Origin: Branchiostoma floridae
Taxonomy: Eukaryota > Chordata > Leptocardii > Amphioxiformes > Branchiostomatidae
Reading direction: 5' to 3'
DNA length: 64,000 bases
NCBI RefSeq assembly: GCF_000003815.2
Contig: NC_049986.1
Span: 10,154,369 to 10,218,368, forward strand
The first letter of the stretch is position 1. Each line of letters begins with the position of its first letter. The translations under genes and the position numbers were made by a program. The notes under the pieces were generated by a model, which had not been told where the DNA came from, did no database searches, and saw nothing but the letters and a program-made list of their open reading frames with translations. Below are positions 21,712 to 33,529 of this stretch, in pieces.

Positions 21712-21975
21712 GCGTGGCGTAACTGGTATAGCGTTCGGCTCGGAATCTAGGTCCCAACTTCGATACCCGCCGTGCCCCCAACTTTGTGCCCTTGGGAAAG
21801 GCACTTAACACGATCTTCCTCACTTCAACCAAGGTATTTGACTTCGGCCGGGGAGGTAAAGGAAAAGACTACCTTTAACTTCTGACTTAACTGTGTGGCA
21901 CTGTTGATATAAGTTACTAACTTGATTGCAGTGCCACATTGCCCTCGTCTATCCAAGAAGCAAATAAAAAGAAAT
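21712..21975 (+). mobile_element. tRNA-derived SINE
   Basis: The head resembles a tRNA with A-box TGGCGTAACTGG and B-box-like ACTTCGATACCC, followed by a conserved body containing CCCTTGGGAAAGGCACTTAA and a 3' AAATAAAAAG tail. Pol III-type retroposon; not a functional tRNA gene because the fold is incomplete. Confidence 0.7.
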
Positions 21976-22589
21976 CTTAGCGTAAAACGCCAAGGTACTT
22001 TACACTGGGCTACACAAATGCTTAAGAGACATACAAGGAGACACGTCCGTTTAATTTCCGAACTTATCTAGTGTGAATTATAAATGTTCACGTAACGTAA
22101 TACAAACCGTTTAAATTTTCACTCTTGAATGCTCTCTATTCGCGTTAGTGCCGACAAATTTCTTAAGTACCTAAATGCCATCGACTCTATACCATTGCAA
22201 TTTTTATGTGAAAAATCCACTCAACGATAAAGCATGTAATGCTTAGGTAGATCTAGAATTAAGACTTTCATATAGCTGATGCTCTTCTATGAGTCGAAGA
22301 CATTTTTGATCTCCTACCATGACGCACACATTTTCAGTACACAGCGCGATGGTAAAATGGGCCAAAGGCAGAGCAATTATATGTTGAAAATTTTCCTTTA
22401 TATTTTGTGTTCAAAGCAACCAGGAGCGTCACGCTAGGAATCAGAAGCAATTAAAATTGGCCAGAGGCAGATAAATTGCATATTCGTTGAAAATCTTCCT
22501 TGATATTTTGTGTTGAAAGCAGACAGGAGCGCCATTCTCAGCTGGATGGCAGAAGCAATTAACGCCTCAGCTGCAATTTTCTTTTTTGT
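21976..22589. other. spacer, no gene recognised
   Basis: Contains a local repeat (GGCAGAgcaATTATATGTTGAAAAT type at about 22365 and 22465). No coding support. Confidence 0.4.
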
Positions 22590-22711
22590 CGAGGCCGACA
22601 TCCCTGTGTTTAGTGGCTTTAGCGCCAGACGTTCATGAGTTATGCGACATAAAAGTTGCTGAAGGCCTCAGAACCGTACCCCCCCCCCTCACTTCCTCAT
22701 CAGAATAGGGT
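22590..22711 (-). mobile_element. piggyBac-like MITE end fragment (copy 3)
   Basis: Reverse complement begins CCCTATTCTGATGAGG after TTAA, then a G-run and GTCGCATAAC as in the copy at 40391-41284. Only one end is recognisable. Confidence 0.6.
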
Positions 22712-22714
22712 TAA

Positions 22715-23969
22715 TGCAAAACGTGGTCCTTCTGATATTTTATATAAATTATGATAATGAGCTGACAACATGTCAAACTATTCCTCTTACATTGACGAGA
22801 CAATGAGACGAGTGCAATGATCACGGATAAGACTCGGAAACGTGATTCTATTGAACAATCATTTTGGGGTCCGTTTGCGTTGACTATATATGTATTAAAA
22901 ACTTCGAATGTACATTTATCACATGTTTGATACCTAATATCAAACATATGCCCAGGGATTTTAGCACTTATAGCCACTATGACTGATCACGGTACCAAAG
23001 AACAGCAGGTTTTGAACCACACAGATCATGAGAGCCCTTAATGTTTTCCTGTTCGTTCGACGGAAACTTTAGACTATAACAATCACAATGCACAATGGCT
23101 CCTCGAGGCTTGACCATTGTTACTGATATTGGATCTAAAAGCATAGGAAGGAAATCTTAGCGTTAACTGCGTATAAAAAGCCTTGAACGTTTTACCTGTT
23201 TGATACCTAATAGCAAAACATCTGTCGAGGGATTTTGAGGAATCATAACCACGAAGACTGGTAAGGAGACCAAAGGATGGAAGGTTTGAGCCACTACTTG
23301 ATCCCTACTCTTTTCAATGAGTGGAATGCATTATTTTACATCCTCAAATACCGGACGTCCATTTAAAGTTTTATTTTGAACCACTCACATCGTGAGAGCC
23401 TTTACGTAATCTTTTCCTGTTCGTGCGACGGAAACTGTAGACTGCAACACTCACAATGCACACCTGTTCCTCGAGGCTTGCCCGGTGTTAAGGGTATTAA
23501 ATCTAAAATCATAGGAAGGAAAACTTTGCATTGACTGCGGATCAAAAACTTTAAACGTACCTCCTGGTTGATTCCTAATAGCAAAACATCTGCCAAGGGA
23601 TTTTGAGCAATTTTAGCCACTAAGACTGGTCACGGGACCAAAGGACAGCAGGTTTTGAGCCACTCACTTTGAGACTTATCCCTAATCTTTTTTTGATAAG
23701 TGCAGTGGGTTCTTTTATGTTGTTCTCCTCCTTTTAACGCCCTATCCAAGAAATGTTCCTAACCGAAGCTATGCAGTCCATTTACCTGAATTGTGGAAAG
23801 TCGTATGATATGTCTCTCCCAAAGACAGAAGAACCGTAGTATACCAACGGACTCGAACCCAGAACGACTTGTCATTATTCCACACGACCCACTAGATTTT
23901 GCTGGCATGGCATCCGATTTTTCAGATGTTACATATTGTAACAATCAATATGTACATGTATGTATAGGC
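22715..23969. repeat. repeat-filled spacer with two inverted R1 copies
   Basis: R1 copies (minus orientation) at about 23030-23300 and 23385-23700 share GCAAAACATCTG, GGAAGGAAA and CGAGGCTTG. No gene is supported. Confidence 0.55.
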
Positions 23970-24335
23970 CCATTTAAGTTAGTAGTCATGCCTCTGGAAC
24001 TAGAGGCCGTGAGTTCGATTCCGGCTGTGATGCCAACCTGGCATACCAGCTACTGGAAAGAATAAAGAGACTCTTTTTACACAAAGATTGTTTTATTCAA
24101 ACCGACGTTTTAGCGACCGTCTGTCACCTTCTTCAGTTTGAATAACGTCGGTTTGAATAAAACAATGGTTGTGTAAAAAGAGTCTATTTATTCAGTGACG
24201 TACCAACCTGATGAAACTATTCACGGAAGCTACTGGAAAGTGTCGAAGTCCTTAGGACGGGACGTTAAGCCGTGTATTATGCTTGAGCATATTGAGCTAG
24301 GGGAATATCCTTAGCACGATCAACCTCTTAGTACT
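23970..24335 (+). mobile_element. tRNA-derived SINE split by a later insertion
   Basis: B-box GAGTTCGATTCC (24011-24022) with tRNA-like flanks. The body continues after an insertion at 24061-24227 (GGACGGGACGTTAAGCCGTG). The 13 bases AGCTACTGGAAAG are duplicated at 24048-24060 and 24228-24240. Relatives near 33245-33365 and 58100-58260. Confidence 0.75.
24061..24227. mobile_element. Penelope-like foldback insertion with 13-bp target duplication
   Basis: Arms of about 49 bp (24061-24109 and about 24144-24192) are inverted with about three mismatches around GCGACCGTCTGTCACCTTCT. The central motif recurs at 31990-32030. The 13-bp duplication points to retrotransposition. The family assignment to Penelope-like elements is tentative. 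Confidence 0.65.
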
Positions 24336-24606
24336 AGAGACCAGTAGAAGAAAAACTCTTCAATGAGCTAAACTTGAATTGATCGATATCGCATTCATAA
24401 TAAGTCTAGAATCCATCTAAAACCCTCTGTTCGTGCAAAGAAAACTCTAGTCTGCAAGATTCAATGCGCGCCTTCTCCTAAAAGATTAATCGGTGTTAAT
24501 GAGATTAGATCTGAAGGCCAACTTAGCACTGACCGCGTATTAATACATCAAAAGCATTACCTTTTTGATACCTAATAGCTAAACATCTGCTCGAGGATTG
24601 TAATCT

Positions 24607-24705
24607 CCTTAATAGCACTCAGATATAATTGTTTAGTAAATTATAAATTCTCAATTATATCTGAGAAAAGCCGAGAGAGAGAGAGATATCTGAGTGCTAC
24701 TAAGG
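24607..24705. repeat. competing inverted repeats
   Basis: CTCAGATATAATTG (24618-24631) pairs exactly with 24652-24665. The overlapping 18-base left arm 24607-24624 pairs with 24688-24705 with one mismatch. The two stems exclude each other. Confidence 0.8.
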
Positions 24706-24875
24706 ATAGTCAAACCAGTCTCCTGTTAAAAATTGATGATTTAAAATTATCATTTTTCTTTGCAAGATTGCCGTCATCTGATTTCGCACATTGATAGTTT
24801 ATCACTTCACACACATCGGAGTGATAACGTGAGAATTTCAGGAAGGCGACGACAAGGCGTATTTTTCTCGGGAGA

Positions 24876-27800
24876 ATGATCATGAGGCGCCGCTGCCGCC
24901 ACTGGGCTGCTGCCTTACTGCTGTATTACATACAAGGTATGTGAGTCTTCGAATCTTTTTGTTTGATCATTTGTTTGTTTGTTCGTAATTTCGTTTATTA
25001 TTTGTTTGTTTGTTTTCGTACTATGTTTTGTTTTGTTTTGTTTTGTTTTACTCACCACATAACAAGATCCGTTGGCCGGCCTCGTCCTCAATCAAAGTTA
25101 CTGGTTTAAATGAGTTAGCCTGAGACAGCATCTCTTCTCCCTAAGTCAGAGATCTCATGATTCATCAGTGACAAGCACGACTCACTGGGGATGAGGACTT
25201 AGTAACTGACACAATGGGAGAAGCAGGAGTTACTCTTTATGTTGCATGCACGACGATTTTACTTTATTTCAAGAGGGCTATACTATTCATGGCAGTCGGC
25301 TCCGAGCCAGTTCTTTTGTCCCCGAAAGACCAATGATTTACTTTTCAAAAGAAGTGGAACCTATGTATACCATAGCGGGTATGAATTGTGGTTCGTATTG
25401 TACGTTGCCGAATGTACTTTAAAAAATCTGATGGACTTATTTCGGGGGGAAAGTAGGTAGTCTAGGAGTACTGCAATCTGAACAGATGAAGCTGAACTCT
25501 TACCTCTTACCTCACATCTCACCAGTCCCGTGAACTAGGTTTTAAAATGATCGGTTTATATCCAGTGAATCGCGACACTTCTCGTGTGTGGTGTATAAAA
25601 GATAAAAAATAAAACAAAATAAAGATTAGATGAAAATGAAAGAAAAAACATAAGAATAAAGCAATAAAAAAATGAAATTCGTATTAAAAAACATAAAAAT
25701 AAATAGAATACAAAACATACACGTAGAACATTGAAATCAAAAGTAATCAAAATTTAAAGTTTTGTGATGCAAATACCAAAGTGTTACACCATTTCAGCTG
25801 TGATAGTTGGCCGAGCTCTTTCGGTTGGAGCACAGACTGAACATGAAGTCTACTCCCTCTGCAACACCACCCGGACCAACAAGACAGGTGTCAACGATGA
25901 GCGGATGTTCAATGACACCGGAATCTTCACCGATGCGAGTAGTTTCGCCACAGACGTGGTGTTCTTCAACGGTACCCTTTGTTCCAACGACACGAAAACA
26001 GGTATGTCTTGATATCATAGTAATTTTCAAACCTATGCCCAGTCGGGCAGTTAAAGGGCTGCTGATTTTCATTTGTGGGCGAGGGCCCATAACAAAATCA
26101 GCCCACATGTTCGCGGGGAAAAAATACACGGGATCCTAGCTAACTTTTAGCAGGGCGGAGGACCGGGTCGCGAAAACGCCGATAGGTCCCCCGCCCAAAA
26201 GTGGAAAAAAGCAGCCCGTTGACTATCCGGCATAGCACTAGTTTTGAGACCTAACCGGCTCGTTCTCCGTTCTCATTTAATTGTCGAGATGCTGTCGCCT
26301 GACTGTACGCCTTGATATGGAGCAAATTATAGACAACATCACATGTTTCTTCATTTATCCACAACCCCTGTAATGTTTTACAAAAGATGCACAACAACAC
26401 ATTCGTATTGGTTGGGTGGGATTTCACCCCCTAAAAAATGGCTGCCGCCTGAGAAGAAACGAAGAATTCAAATAGTAGCAAAAAATGTAACAATTCAGTT
26501 CCCAGAATGATTCCCAGTTCGGTGGTGAAACCAGCTGACCAGGCCCTCTGACTGATCACGTCAGATCGCTCCTGTCACTGATCTTGGAGGCTGTGTGAGG
26601 TGGTTTATGCCTGTCGCCAGATTCGGTAACAAACGTTACCACCATGAGTACGATGGTTGCCACGGTTATCCACGTATAAGACTAGAAATGACCGTTTTTC
26701 TGACGCTATACAGTTTTTCCGGTATTAAAAAAAAGTATTTTTAAGATGGCAAGAGCTTGTTTTGGTATGTAGAGTATGGAAACGTACAATTACTTTTTTG
26801 AATGGATTTCAGCAAACAGTTCTCTACCGACGCCACCTCCCGACATTGACGAAGTGGCTCCGTGGGAAGACTTGCTGTTCATCGGACTGTTGGCCATTTC
26901 TGCCTTGGTGGGGACCGTCGGCAACGCTGCTGTCATCCTGGCATTCTGCCTCTACGAGAAGGTACACTCAATAATAATGGTTTATTTGGTGCTTAAAAAG
27001 TAGCCTATACAGACAGCACATTTTGGACACCCTCGGACGCGGGCATGTGTGTGATTTTCCCTGTTTGTAACTCCTAAACTACTCATCGTATGACCACTAA
27101 ATGTTCAAATGATGTACACATAATTTTCAAATGATGTACACATAGAATTTGACCTAATAGAATGCCAAAGTCAAAGTAAAAAAAAAGAAGATAATTATGG
27201 ACAAAAATGAAAGAAACTATACTAAGTATATTGTTCCGGAAACCATATGTTTTGTGTCAATCATTTGTTCTTAATCACTTAGATTTCATCAATGAAGGCC
27301 ATTGCCATTTTTTGCCATTTTTTTTTCTTTTCTTCGCAGGCTTGCTAATCACCTTTGGGGTTTCCAGGGATATGTCGATCTTTGAGTTTCCAAAGTGCTA
27401 CTACCATTTTTCCTAAGGACCACAATAACTACCGATATGCTAGAATTCATCATAAGGATCTTGAGTTATGGCTGTGAACATGAAAACAAAGACAACTAGA
27501 AAGGCCACATTTTCGAAGAAAATGCACTGTTTCCGAGGGGAAAAGAAAAATCGTCCGAAAAGAAATTTTTAAAAATCTAATGTGCGATGCCCTGTTTGCA
27601 AGATGAAAGCGTTGTATGTATAAGATATGCCTTAAAAGAAAAAATAAGAAGAATAAGAAAAGAATGTCCAGGGTGGGACACGAACTTGCTTTGCCGGTTG
27701 AGCTACTTGTAAAAGCATTACGTACTGGTGATTTTTTTAATGTTACAAACTATTTGAGCCGACGTCACAGTGACCGTTTTGAGTTTTGATTGGTTGACGA

Positions 27801-29278
27801 CGGAAGAAAGAAAAGGCCAGTAGAAACACTTTATGTTTTCCTTTGGAAACGTAGAAACAATACCCCTATAGGACGTTAATAATCTGTCGAGCCGACTCGA
27901 GGTAATAAGCAAAAAAGCATGTAAGCTTGCTAATTAGGCAAGGCTATCTATGTCCAGTTCAAGCAATAGCTACACAAACACGTTCTGACTGTTTGTCCAA
28001 CAGGTTCGCACCACTGCCAACACCTTCATCATGAACACCAGCTTCTGGGACCTGGTAACGTCTGCCGTCATCATTCCACTGACGATGTCGTCCATGGTCA
28101 CCGGTCTGCCGAACTGTGGAGAAGCCTGCTGTGCCTTCATAGGCTTTCTGAACCTCAAAAGTGTAGTGCAATCAATGTTATCTTGTTCTCTCATTGCGTT
28201 TAACCGGTATGTGCATATTGTGCTCTCACTAGCCACTTACAAGCGCTTGTTCGGTCCTTTCAAGGCATTTTTCTGGGTGGCCGGGTCGTGGATGGTTAGC
28301 ACTTTGGTCTTGGTGCCCGCTATCTCGGAAGTATACGGCAGTTTGGGGTGGGACGCGTATTCGGCAGTGTGTCAGTTGTCTTCTGCAGACACAACAAGCG
28401 TGTTGTTTTACAGAGACGTCCTTGCGTCCGTGTACTGGGTAATGGTGCTATTCGTTTCCTTGTTCTACGCCCGAATCTACCTGCACGTGCGGAAGAGTAC
28501 CATGGCCGTCGGCCAGCATCTCGGCCACAGCCCCCAGCAAGTGTCCTTGCAGGCGGTGAAGCGTACAAAACACATGTTCTACATCTTCTTCACTTTTCTC
28601 ACGCTGACCTGTCCTACCATCGTAATGACGTATATGGATGTCTACGAAAACTCAGTCCACAAAGCAATTTCCTATTTCATCCTCGCGCTATTCTACTTGA
28701 ACACAGCAGTCAATCCTATCATTTACACCTGGACCCTGAAAGAGTTTAGGCAAGGTTTTAGGTCCATGATTCACTGCAGACGACATATTGTCCCTAACCC
28801 TACAGTTGCCCAAGTCAAACCTGTTGCTAAGGGCCCCGCACGAGCCTCTCGATCACCGAAAGTCTTACCACCATTGACGGTCTCTGAACGCGTTGAGCAG
28901 GCAGTCTTACCACCATTGACGGTCTCTGAACGCGTTGAGCAGGAAATGTTACCACCATTGACGGTCTCTGAACGCGTTGAGCAGGCAGTCTTACCACCAT
29001 TGACGGTCTCTGAACGCGTTGAGCAGGCAGTCTTACCATACGTACCACCATTGACGGTCTCTGAACGCGTTGAGCAGGCAGTATTGCGACCATTGACGGT
29101 CTCTGAACGCGTTGAGCAGGAAATGTTACCACCATTGACGGTCTCTGAACGCGTTGAGCAGGAAATGTTACCACCATTGACGGTCTCTGAAAGCGTTGAG
29201 CAGGAAATTTTACCACCATTGACGGTCTCTGAACGCGTTAAGCAGGCAGGGGCGTCATTACCGGTGGTAGATACCTGA
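24876..29278 (+). CDS. Receptor A2: class-A orphan GPCR with nine-unit tail repeat
   Basis: Coding exons 24876-24936, 25798-26001, 26813-26961 and 28004-29278 join in phases 1, 1 and 0 to about 562 aa. The second ATG (24882) gives a start matching the other copies (MRRRCRHWAAALLLYYIQ). The ectodomain has several Asn-X-Ser/Thr sites and starts AVIVGRALSVGAQTEHEVYS. TM1 carries GN; NRY replaces DRY; NPIIY is kept in TM7. The C-terminal tail holds nine 14-residue repeats (LPPLTVSERVEQAV) and ends PVVDT like A1. AATAAA at 29316-29321 lies about 38 bases after the stop, supporting a short 3' UTR. Closest relative in the window is A4 on the other strand. It is probably a plasma-membrane receptor; the ligand is unknown. 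Confidence 0.9.
25798..26001 (+). CDS. A2 exon 2: N-glycosylated ectodomain
   Basis: Acceptor TTTCAG before CTGTGATAG and donor ACAG/GTATGT. Encodes about 68 residues with Cys pairs and sequons NTT, NKT, NDT, NGT and NDT. Homologous exons: 13890-14141 (A1) and 39572-39766 (A4). This exon is the fastest-evolving part of the gene. Confidence 0.88.
26045..26235. repeat. degenerate inverted-repeat element in A2 intron 2
   Basis: GTCGGGCAGTTAAAGGGCTGC at the left and GCAGCCCGTTGACTATCCGG at the right are partial inverted copies. Related to the GC-rich relic at 13510-13790. No coding content. Confidence 0.4.
26962..28003 (+). other. A2 intron 3
   Basis: Phase-0 intron with donor AAG/GTACAC and acceptor TGTCCAACAG. 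Includes a dispersed repeat word set (about 27160-27300: AGAATGCCAAAGTCAAAG, GTGTCAATCATTTGTTC) also present near 32885-33045 and 59245-59400. Confidence 0.7.
28860..29255 (+). repeat. 42-bp coding minisatellite in A2 tail (nine units)
   Basis: Unit core ACCATTGACGGTCTCTGAAC followed by GCGTTGAGCAGG; units differ at few bases and one has an extra nine bases (YVP). A1 has one unit and A4 none recognisable, so the expansion is recent. Confidence 0.95.
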
Positions 29279-30110
29279 GAACAGTCCAACCTGCTGTTTA
29301 GAGACCAGTCAGGGTAATAAATTCTTGTCCTGATTGAAAGTCACCAACCCTGTTGCCCCCGCATAACCGTCCATTGACATGCAAGAGATAAACACGTAGG
29401 AAAACACCCCACCAATGATCACAGATTCATATGATAAGGATACATGTAATAATGAAAGATCCCCTTTATATATATAAAGAGAGAGAGAGATGCACATGTA
29501 GATATATAGATAGATATATTCTGAGATAGAATCAGCAGAGACAAGACTCGCGATATATACTTATAGAAACGCTGATTGTGGTAAAAGAAAGAAGTTTTCG
29601 GCCTATGCACATGTGGATTATTTCAGTAAAGGTCCACAGGGTACCTGCCTTCAACGCAGTAAAAGTTAAAGTAGGGGGCACTAGAGAAATACGAGAAACG
29701 AATGAATTTGAATATAGGGTACAGCCCACTAAATATTCAAAAACAAACATTGATCTGTCCGCGTATTGGTCACCGTTTGACGCCATCTTTAAAACGCCAC
29801 TCTGCGGGGGTCAAATAACTGCAGCTGGCAATTACGATATGAAGACAGTTGCATACAAATAAGGCACGTTTTTACAAGAACTGGAAATCTTTACAATCCA
29901 ATTCATACAGTCTCAAATTCTATACACTCATTTACCAAGCAATGCAGGTTTTGCCCGGCTGCCTGCCAAACAAGATTTTCTCCCCAGCCTTCAACAGTTT
30001 TATCCGTACTACTTTATGCACCCTTGCCATGGAACCCTGGGTCGCGGATAGATACTGTGTTCTGCGACCTTGTACCCGTAAAGACTCCGAACAGAAATCA
30101 TTTAAAGACA
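29279..30110. other. 3' flank of A2, no further gene
   Basis: Polyadenylation signal at 29316-29321, then short GATA/TATA-rich runs (29465-29520). Small open frames lack support. Confidence 0.45.
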
Positions 30111-30124
30111 ATACGCCCTTTCCT

Positions 30125-30180
30125 AGATTGGTCCCTGCAGGCGGTGAAGCGTACACGCATGTTCTACATCTTCATTTGGG
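30125..30180 (+). pseudogene. A-type receptor fragment (ICL3/TM6)
   Basis: GTCCCTGCAGGCGGTGAAGC at 30131 onward and GTTCTACATCTTC encode SLQAVKRTrMFYIF, matching the A receptors' ICL3/TM6. Flanking sequence does not continue the receptor, and a three-base loss removes one residue. Relic of a lost receptor copy. Confidence 0.7.
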
Positions 30181-30920
30181 CAATGACAGGAATCCAGGAT
30201 AATATATCAAAGATGAAGGCCCTGATTCATAAACAGTTGTCTTCTCGACCATAGTCTTGATTTAGATAGAAATGTCCAGAAGTGCTTTGTTTACTTTTTA
30301 GGGACCGTCACCTTTGACATATTACCCAGAATTCATGTTGCCTTTGTGAAGCAAAGGATTCTGGGAGTATAAAATAAGTGGGTAGAAGCAGTTAACAGTA
30401 AGATGCACCATTGATGACGTAGTATTCTGGCTATCATCAGTTTACCTTTGTAGTACTTGAGGGAAGATTAGATGACAATGTTGTATGTAAATGTGGCCGT
30501 ATCACACTTGTTAGAATACTGATATTACACGGTACGACGGCCCATAACGACACGGCTAAAGAGCGGCTTGAAATCTATGTCTGCCGAAAACGGCTACACG
30601 TATATACCGTATGATGTAAATATTAAAAGTGAATTAAAGGGAATACGATAGTTGTAATGTGGTGCGATGATGTTGATAATATAAATCTTGTTAATCTTTG
30701 AGTGTGTATGTAATATTTCTTTGTGAATGCAGCATAGTCATATCATAAAACATGGTAATATGGATAAGGCTGAATTGATTTGGTTATAGTAATGACATCC
30801 TCTGGAAAGCCCAAAAACTGATGCGAGTATGCGTTTGTGAAAAACAAAAGTTGCCTTCATTATAGTTGCCTATATTCAAGTAGTCAGGATCGTTGAAGAA
30901 CTTTCTAAACACACAGAGTA
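30181..30920. other. spacer, no gene recognised
   Basis: AT-rich. Contains words (AAAGCCCAAAAACT, GTTGCCTTCATTATAG at about 30815-30870) shared with 47430-47500, so part is repeat-derived. Confidence 0.4.
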
Positions 30921-31316
30921 TACACCTTTCTCACGCGGCGGCCATGATAGATCTAAAACGAGTTCAATGAGGCAAACAAAAGAATGTCCATCATAATTAG
31001 TAGTTCAACCAATGATAGCATGGAAATTAGAAAATTGACCAATGAGAGAATGGCTGCATGTCCGTCAAATATTTGCATTATTATGCTTTTGATTTTGCAT
31101 TTCTTAAGGGAATATGGGATTAGTACGTGAGTCCAAATTGCTACATATTTCGCTGCATAACACTGGTCATAATATTTATTATTTGATTTTATATTGTGAA
31201 AATTTGTGTGGTCTGGGGAAAAACTAAATGGGAGCTGATTTTAGAAATAAGTTTTGTCTGTTTGCCTCATTGACCTCGTCTTCAATCTAGGATGGCCTCC
31301 GCATGAGAAAGGTGTA
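30921..31316. mobile_element. MITE with about 60-bp imperfect TIRs
   Basis: TACACCTTTCTCACGCGGCG at the left and CATGAGAAAGGTGTA at the right are inverted; pairing continues through TCAATGAGGCAAACA. Interior is non-coding, about 396 bp in all. Confidence 0.7.
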
Positions 31317-31785
31317 TTGTACATAGATTGATAGATTCCTCTTTTTTGTTCTTTCATATTTTCTTCTTTGAATTTGTAATTGACTTGGAATACTTTGAAA
31401 TTAGTATCCGTCTCCCGTGCGCCGATGTCATCCATATAATCTTATCAAAATGGCAAAAGTAAGACATGATTGAAAGAGATATGAAGGTTGTGTAGTTGTG
31501 TTGTGTATTGTAATATGATGTACCATATAGAAAAACTGTAAAAGCTCGGAACGTTTGGAGAGTAAAGTTGAGAGTGAAAATGAAAATGAAAATGGAATAT
31601 TATATACAAGCAAAATAATTGAAAAATAACATTGTACTTCTAGGCCATCGTATGGAATGTTTGTAGATAGAACTTCAGTGAACTTTTCGGAATGATTATG
31701 GATCTAGAAAGATATACTATTGAACATAAAACATGAAAGACATCTAAATCACTTAATGTTTAATCCCACTGATAGAAGACAAACT

Positions 31786-31786
31786 A

Positions 31787-31852
<66 letters not shown>
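31786..31852 (+). repeat. (TA)n microsatellite
   Basis: More than 30 TA units without interruption. Confidence 0.95.
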
Positions 31853-31855
<3 letters not shown>

Positions 31856-31964
31856 TTGTGGTTCTTGACTTTAAAAAACAAATTTGAGAGCTTTTATTAT
31901 GAAGTTAGCTAATGTACCAACATGATATATTTCAGTATTACCGGATGAATAACAGGCTTAAGAT

Positions 31965-32045
31965 TCTTTGTGCACAACCAACTGTTTTATTCAATAGACG
32001 TTTCGGCGACCGTCTGTCACCTTCTTCGGGGACATTCTGACTGGT
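31965..32045 (-). mobile_element. Penelope-like relic
   Basis: Reverse complement reads GAAGAAGGTGACAGACGGTC then GCCGAAACGTC and GAATAAAACAGTTG, the same arrangement as in the 24061-24227 insertion. Confidence 0.5.
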
Positions 32046-33244
32046 ACACAAAGTACTGCAGCATAGGTGTCGCTGCTCACAGATGCAGTCCCAAACGTAA
32101 AGTATTTACATACTAGTATATGCAGATACAGCCAATATGGTGTTTACAATGCGATCCCAAACGTACAGGGGTGCATTATATCCATAAATGTCAAGTAACG
32201 ATGATAACAGTGCTACAATTATCATAAAGCTTAAGAATGAGTGAAATCACCTGATGTTATGCAGTTTTGCACAATAAAAATCGTTTGAAGCACAATCTGT
32301 CTTCGCCTGTATATGCATGTCTTTGGACAGCGCTTGGAGTAGACAATGGGTATGCAATGACTGCATGCATCGTGAACTATCTAAATCTAGCTAGCTACTA
32401 GTATTTGAATTCTTTTTATGCAGAATAGATACAAAGTTAATATTCATCTTATACAGTTACCCCAATGATTACATCGTGAACTATCTAGCTAGCAATACGA
32501 ATTGTTTATATGCAGAATATATACCAAGTTAATATTCATCTTATGCACAGTTACCCAATATGTAATGATTGCATCGCGAACTATATGCACATGTATTTAG
32601 CTAGTCATGCGATCTACGACTTGTTTACATGCAATGATGCAAAATACATACAAAGTTAATGTTCATCTTATACACTGTTACCCAATCAAATTCTGCGCAC
32701 AGGTAGGTTTAAAGTCTGATTTAGGCCATTTTTTCTAGTATAAGGGTGAAGTTCGCCTTCGGATAAATTTTTTCCGTTTTCAAAAACGTTTTCACCATGC
32801 TAGTACTCTATCTCCTACAATCTGCTTCAAATTGAGCAATTTGCCATGTACATGTATTGCAAAATGTTGGAAATTGGATATTAACGTCACAGAATGCCAT
32901 AATGAAATCCAACGTCAAAGAAGATGTGAAAGAACCAAAATGAAGAATCTATCGTTCGGTACACTGTAAATCATGTTATGTGTGTTCAGTCATTTGCTCA
33001 ACCTTTCTGACCAATTATGTTTCATATAAAAGGCAACTATAATGCCAAAATATTTTCTTCTTCCCAAATGATTACAACCATATAATCGAATGGACATGGC
33101 CTAAACTATTTATATCCTTACATGCCCTGCATACAAGTCATTGTTTGAGTCACATACTTGACAATGCATTCACCATATAATCAGACGTTAACAATTGTAA
33201 CACTTGACAGAATATTTTTCTTATCACAAAACACATGCACACAC

Positions 33245-33365
33245 AAGGAAAGCGCGAGTTCGGTCCCGGCTGTGTCGCTCACGCAACATATGCACGCTAC
33301 CGGAAAGGGCTTAGAATGGGCGTTATAATTAAGCCGTGGTCCTCTGTTTATTGCGCTTAAGCTTG
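33245..33365 (+). mobile_element. tRNA-derived SINE fragment
   Basis: B-box-like GAGTTCGGTCCC followed by GCTACCGGAAAG and TTAAGCCGTGGTCC, matching the SINE at 23970-24335. Confidence 0.55.
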
Positions 33366-33529
33366 TCAATAGATTTTCAGTTCAATAAAGGAATAATTTC
33401 TCACTACAATAAACATGAAAATACTAAATATCATGTCTGTATTTTCTGTCACGACCAGTAGAAGAATATCTCTAGATCTTCTGTCAGCTCTCTGGATCAT
33501 TTCACCAAAACATGCGGAGTCTAGACTCG

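Larger units (their letters stand above)
31317..33240. other. spacer with microsatellite and repeat relics
   Basis: Holds (TA)n at 31786-31852, a Penelope-like relic at 31965-32045, a block (32055-32320) repeated inverted at 36475-36800, and a dispersed repeat at 32880-33045. No gene. Confidence 0.5.

Noticed and set aside
24061-24227. Functional hammerhead ribozyme
   Set aside because: CTGAAGA and a later AAAC are present on one strand and CTGATGA (24208-24214) on the other, but no complete core with three stems can be drawn by eye.
28771-29289. 172-aa and 130-aa minus-strand frames over the A2 tail
   Set aside because: Antisense shadows of the 42-bp minisatellite: any repeat whose length is divisible by three keeps several frames open.
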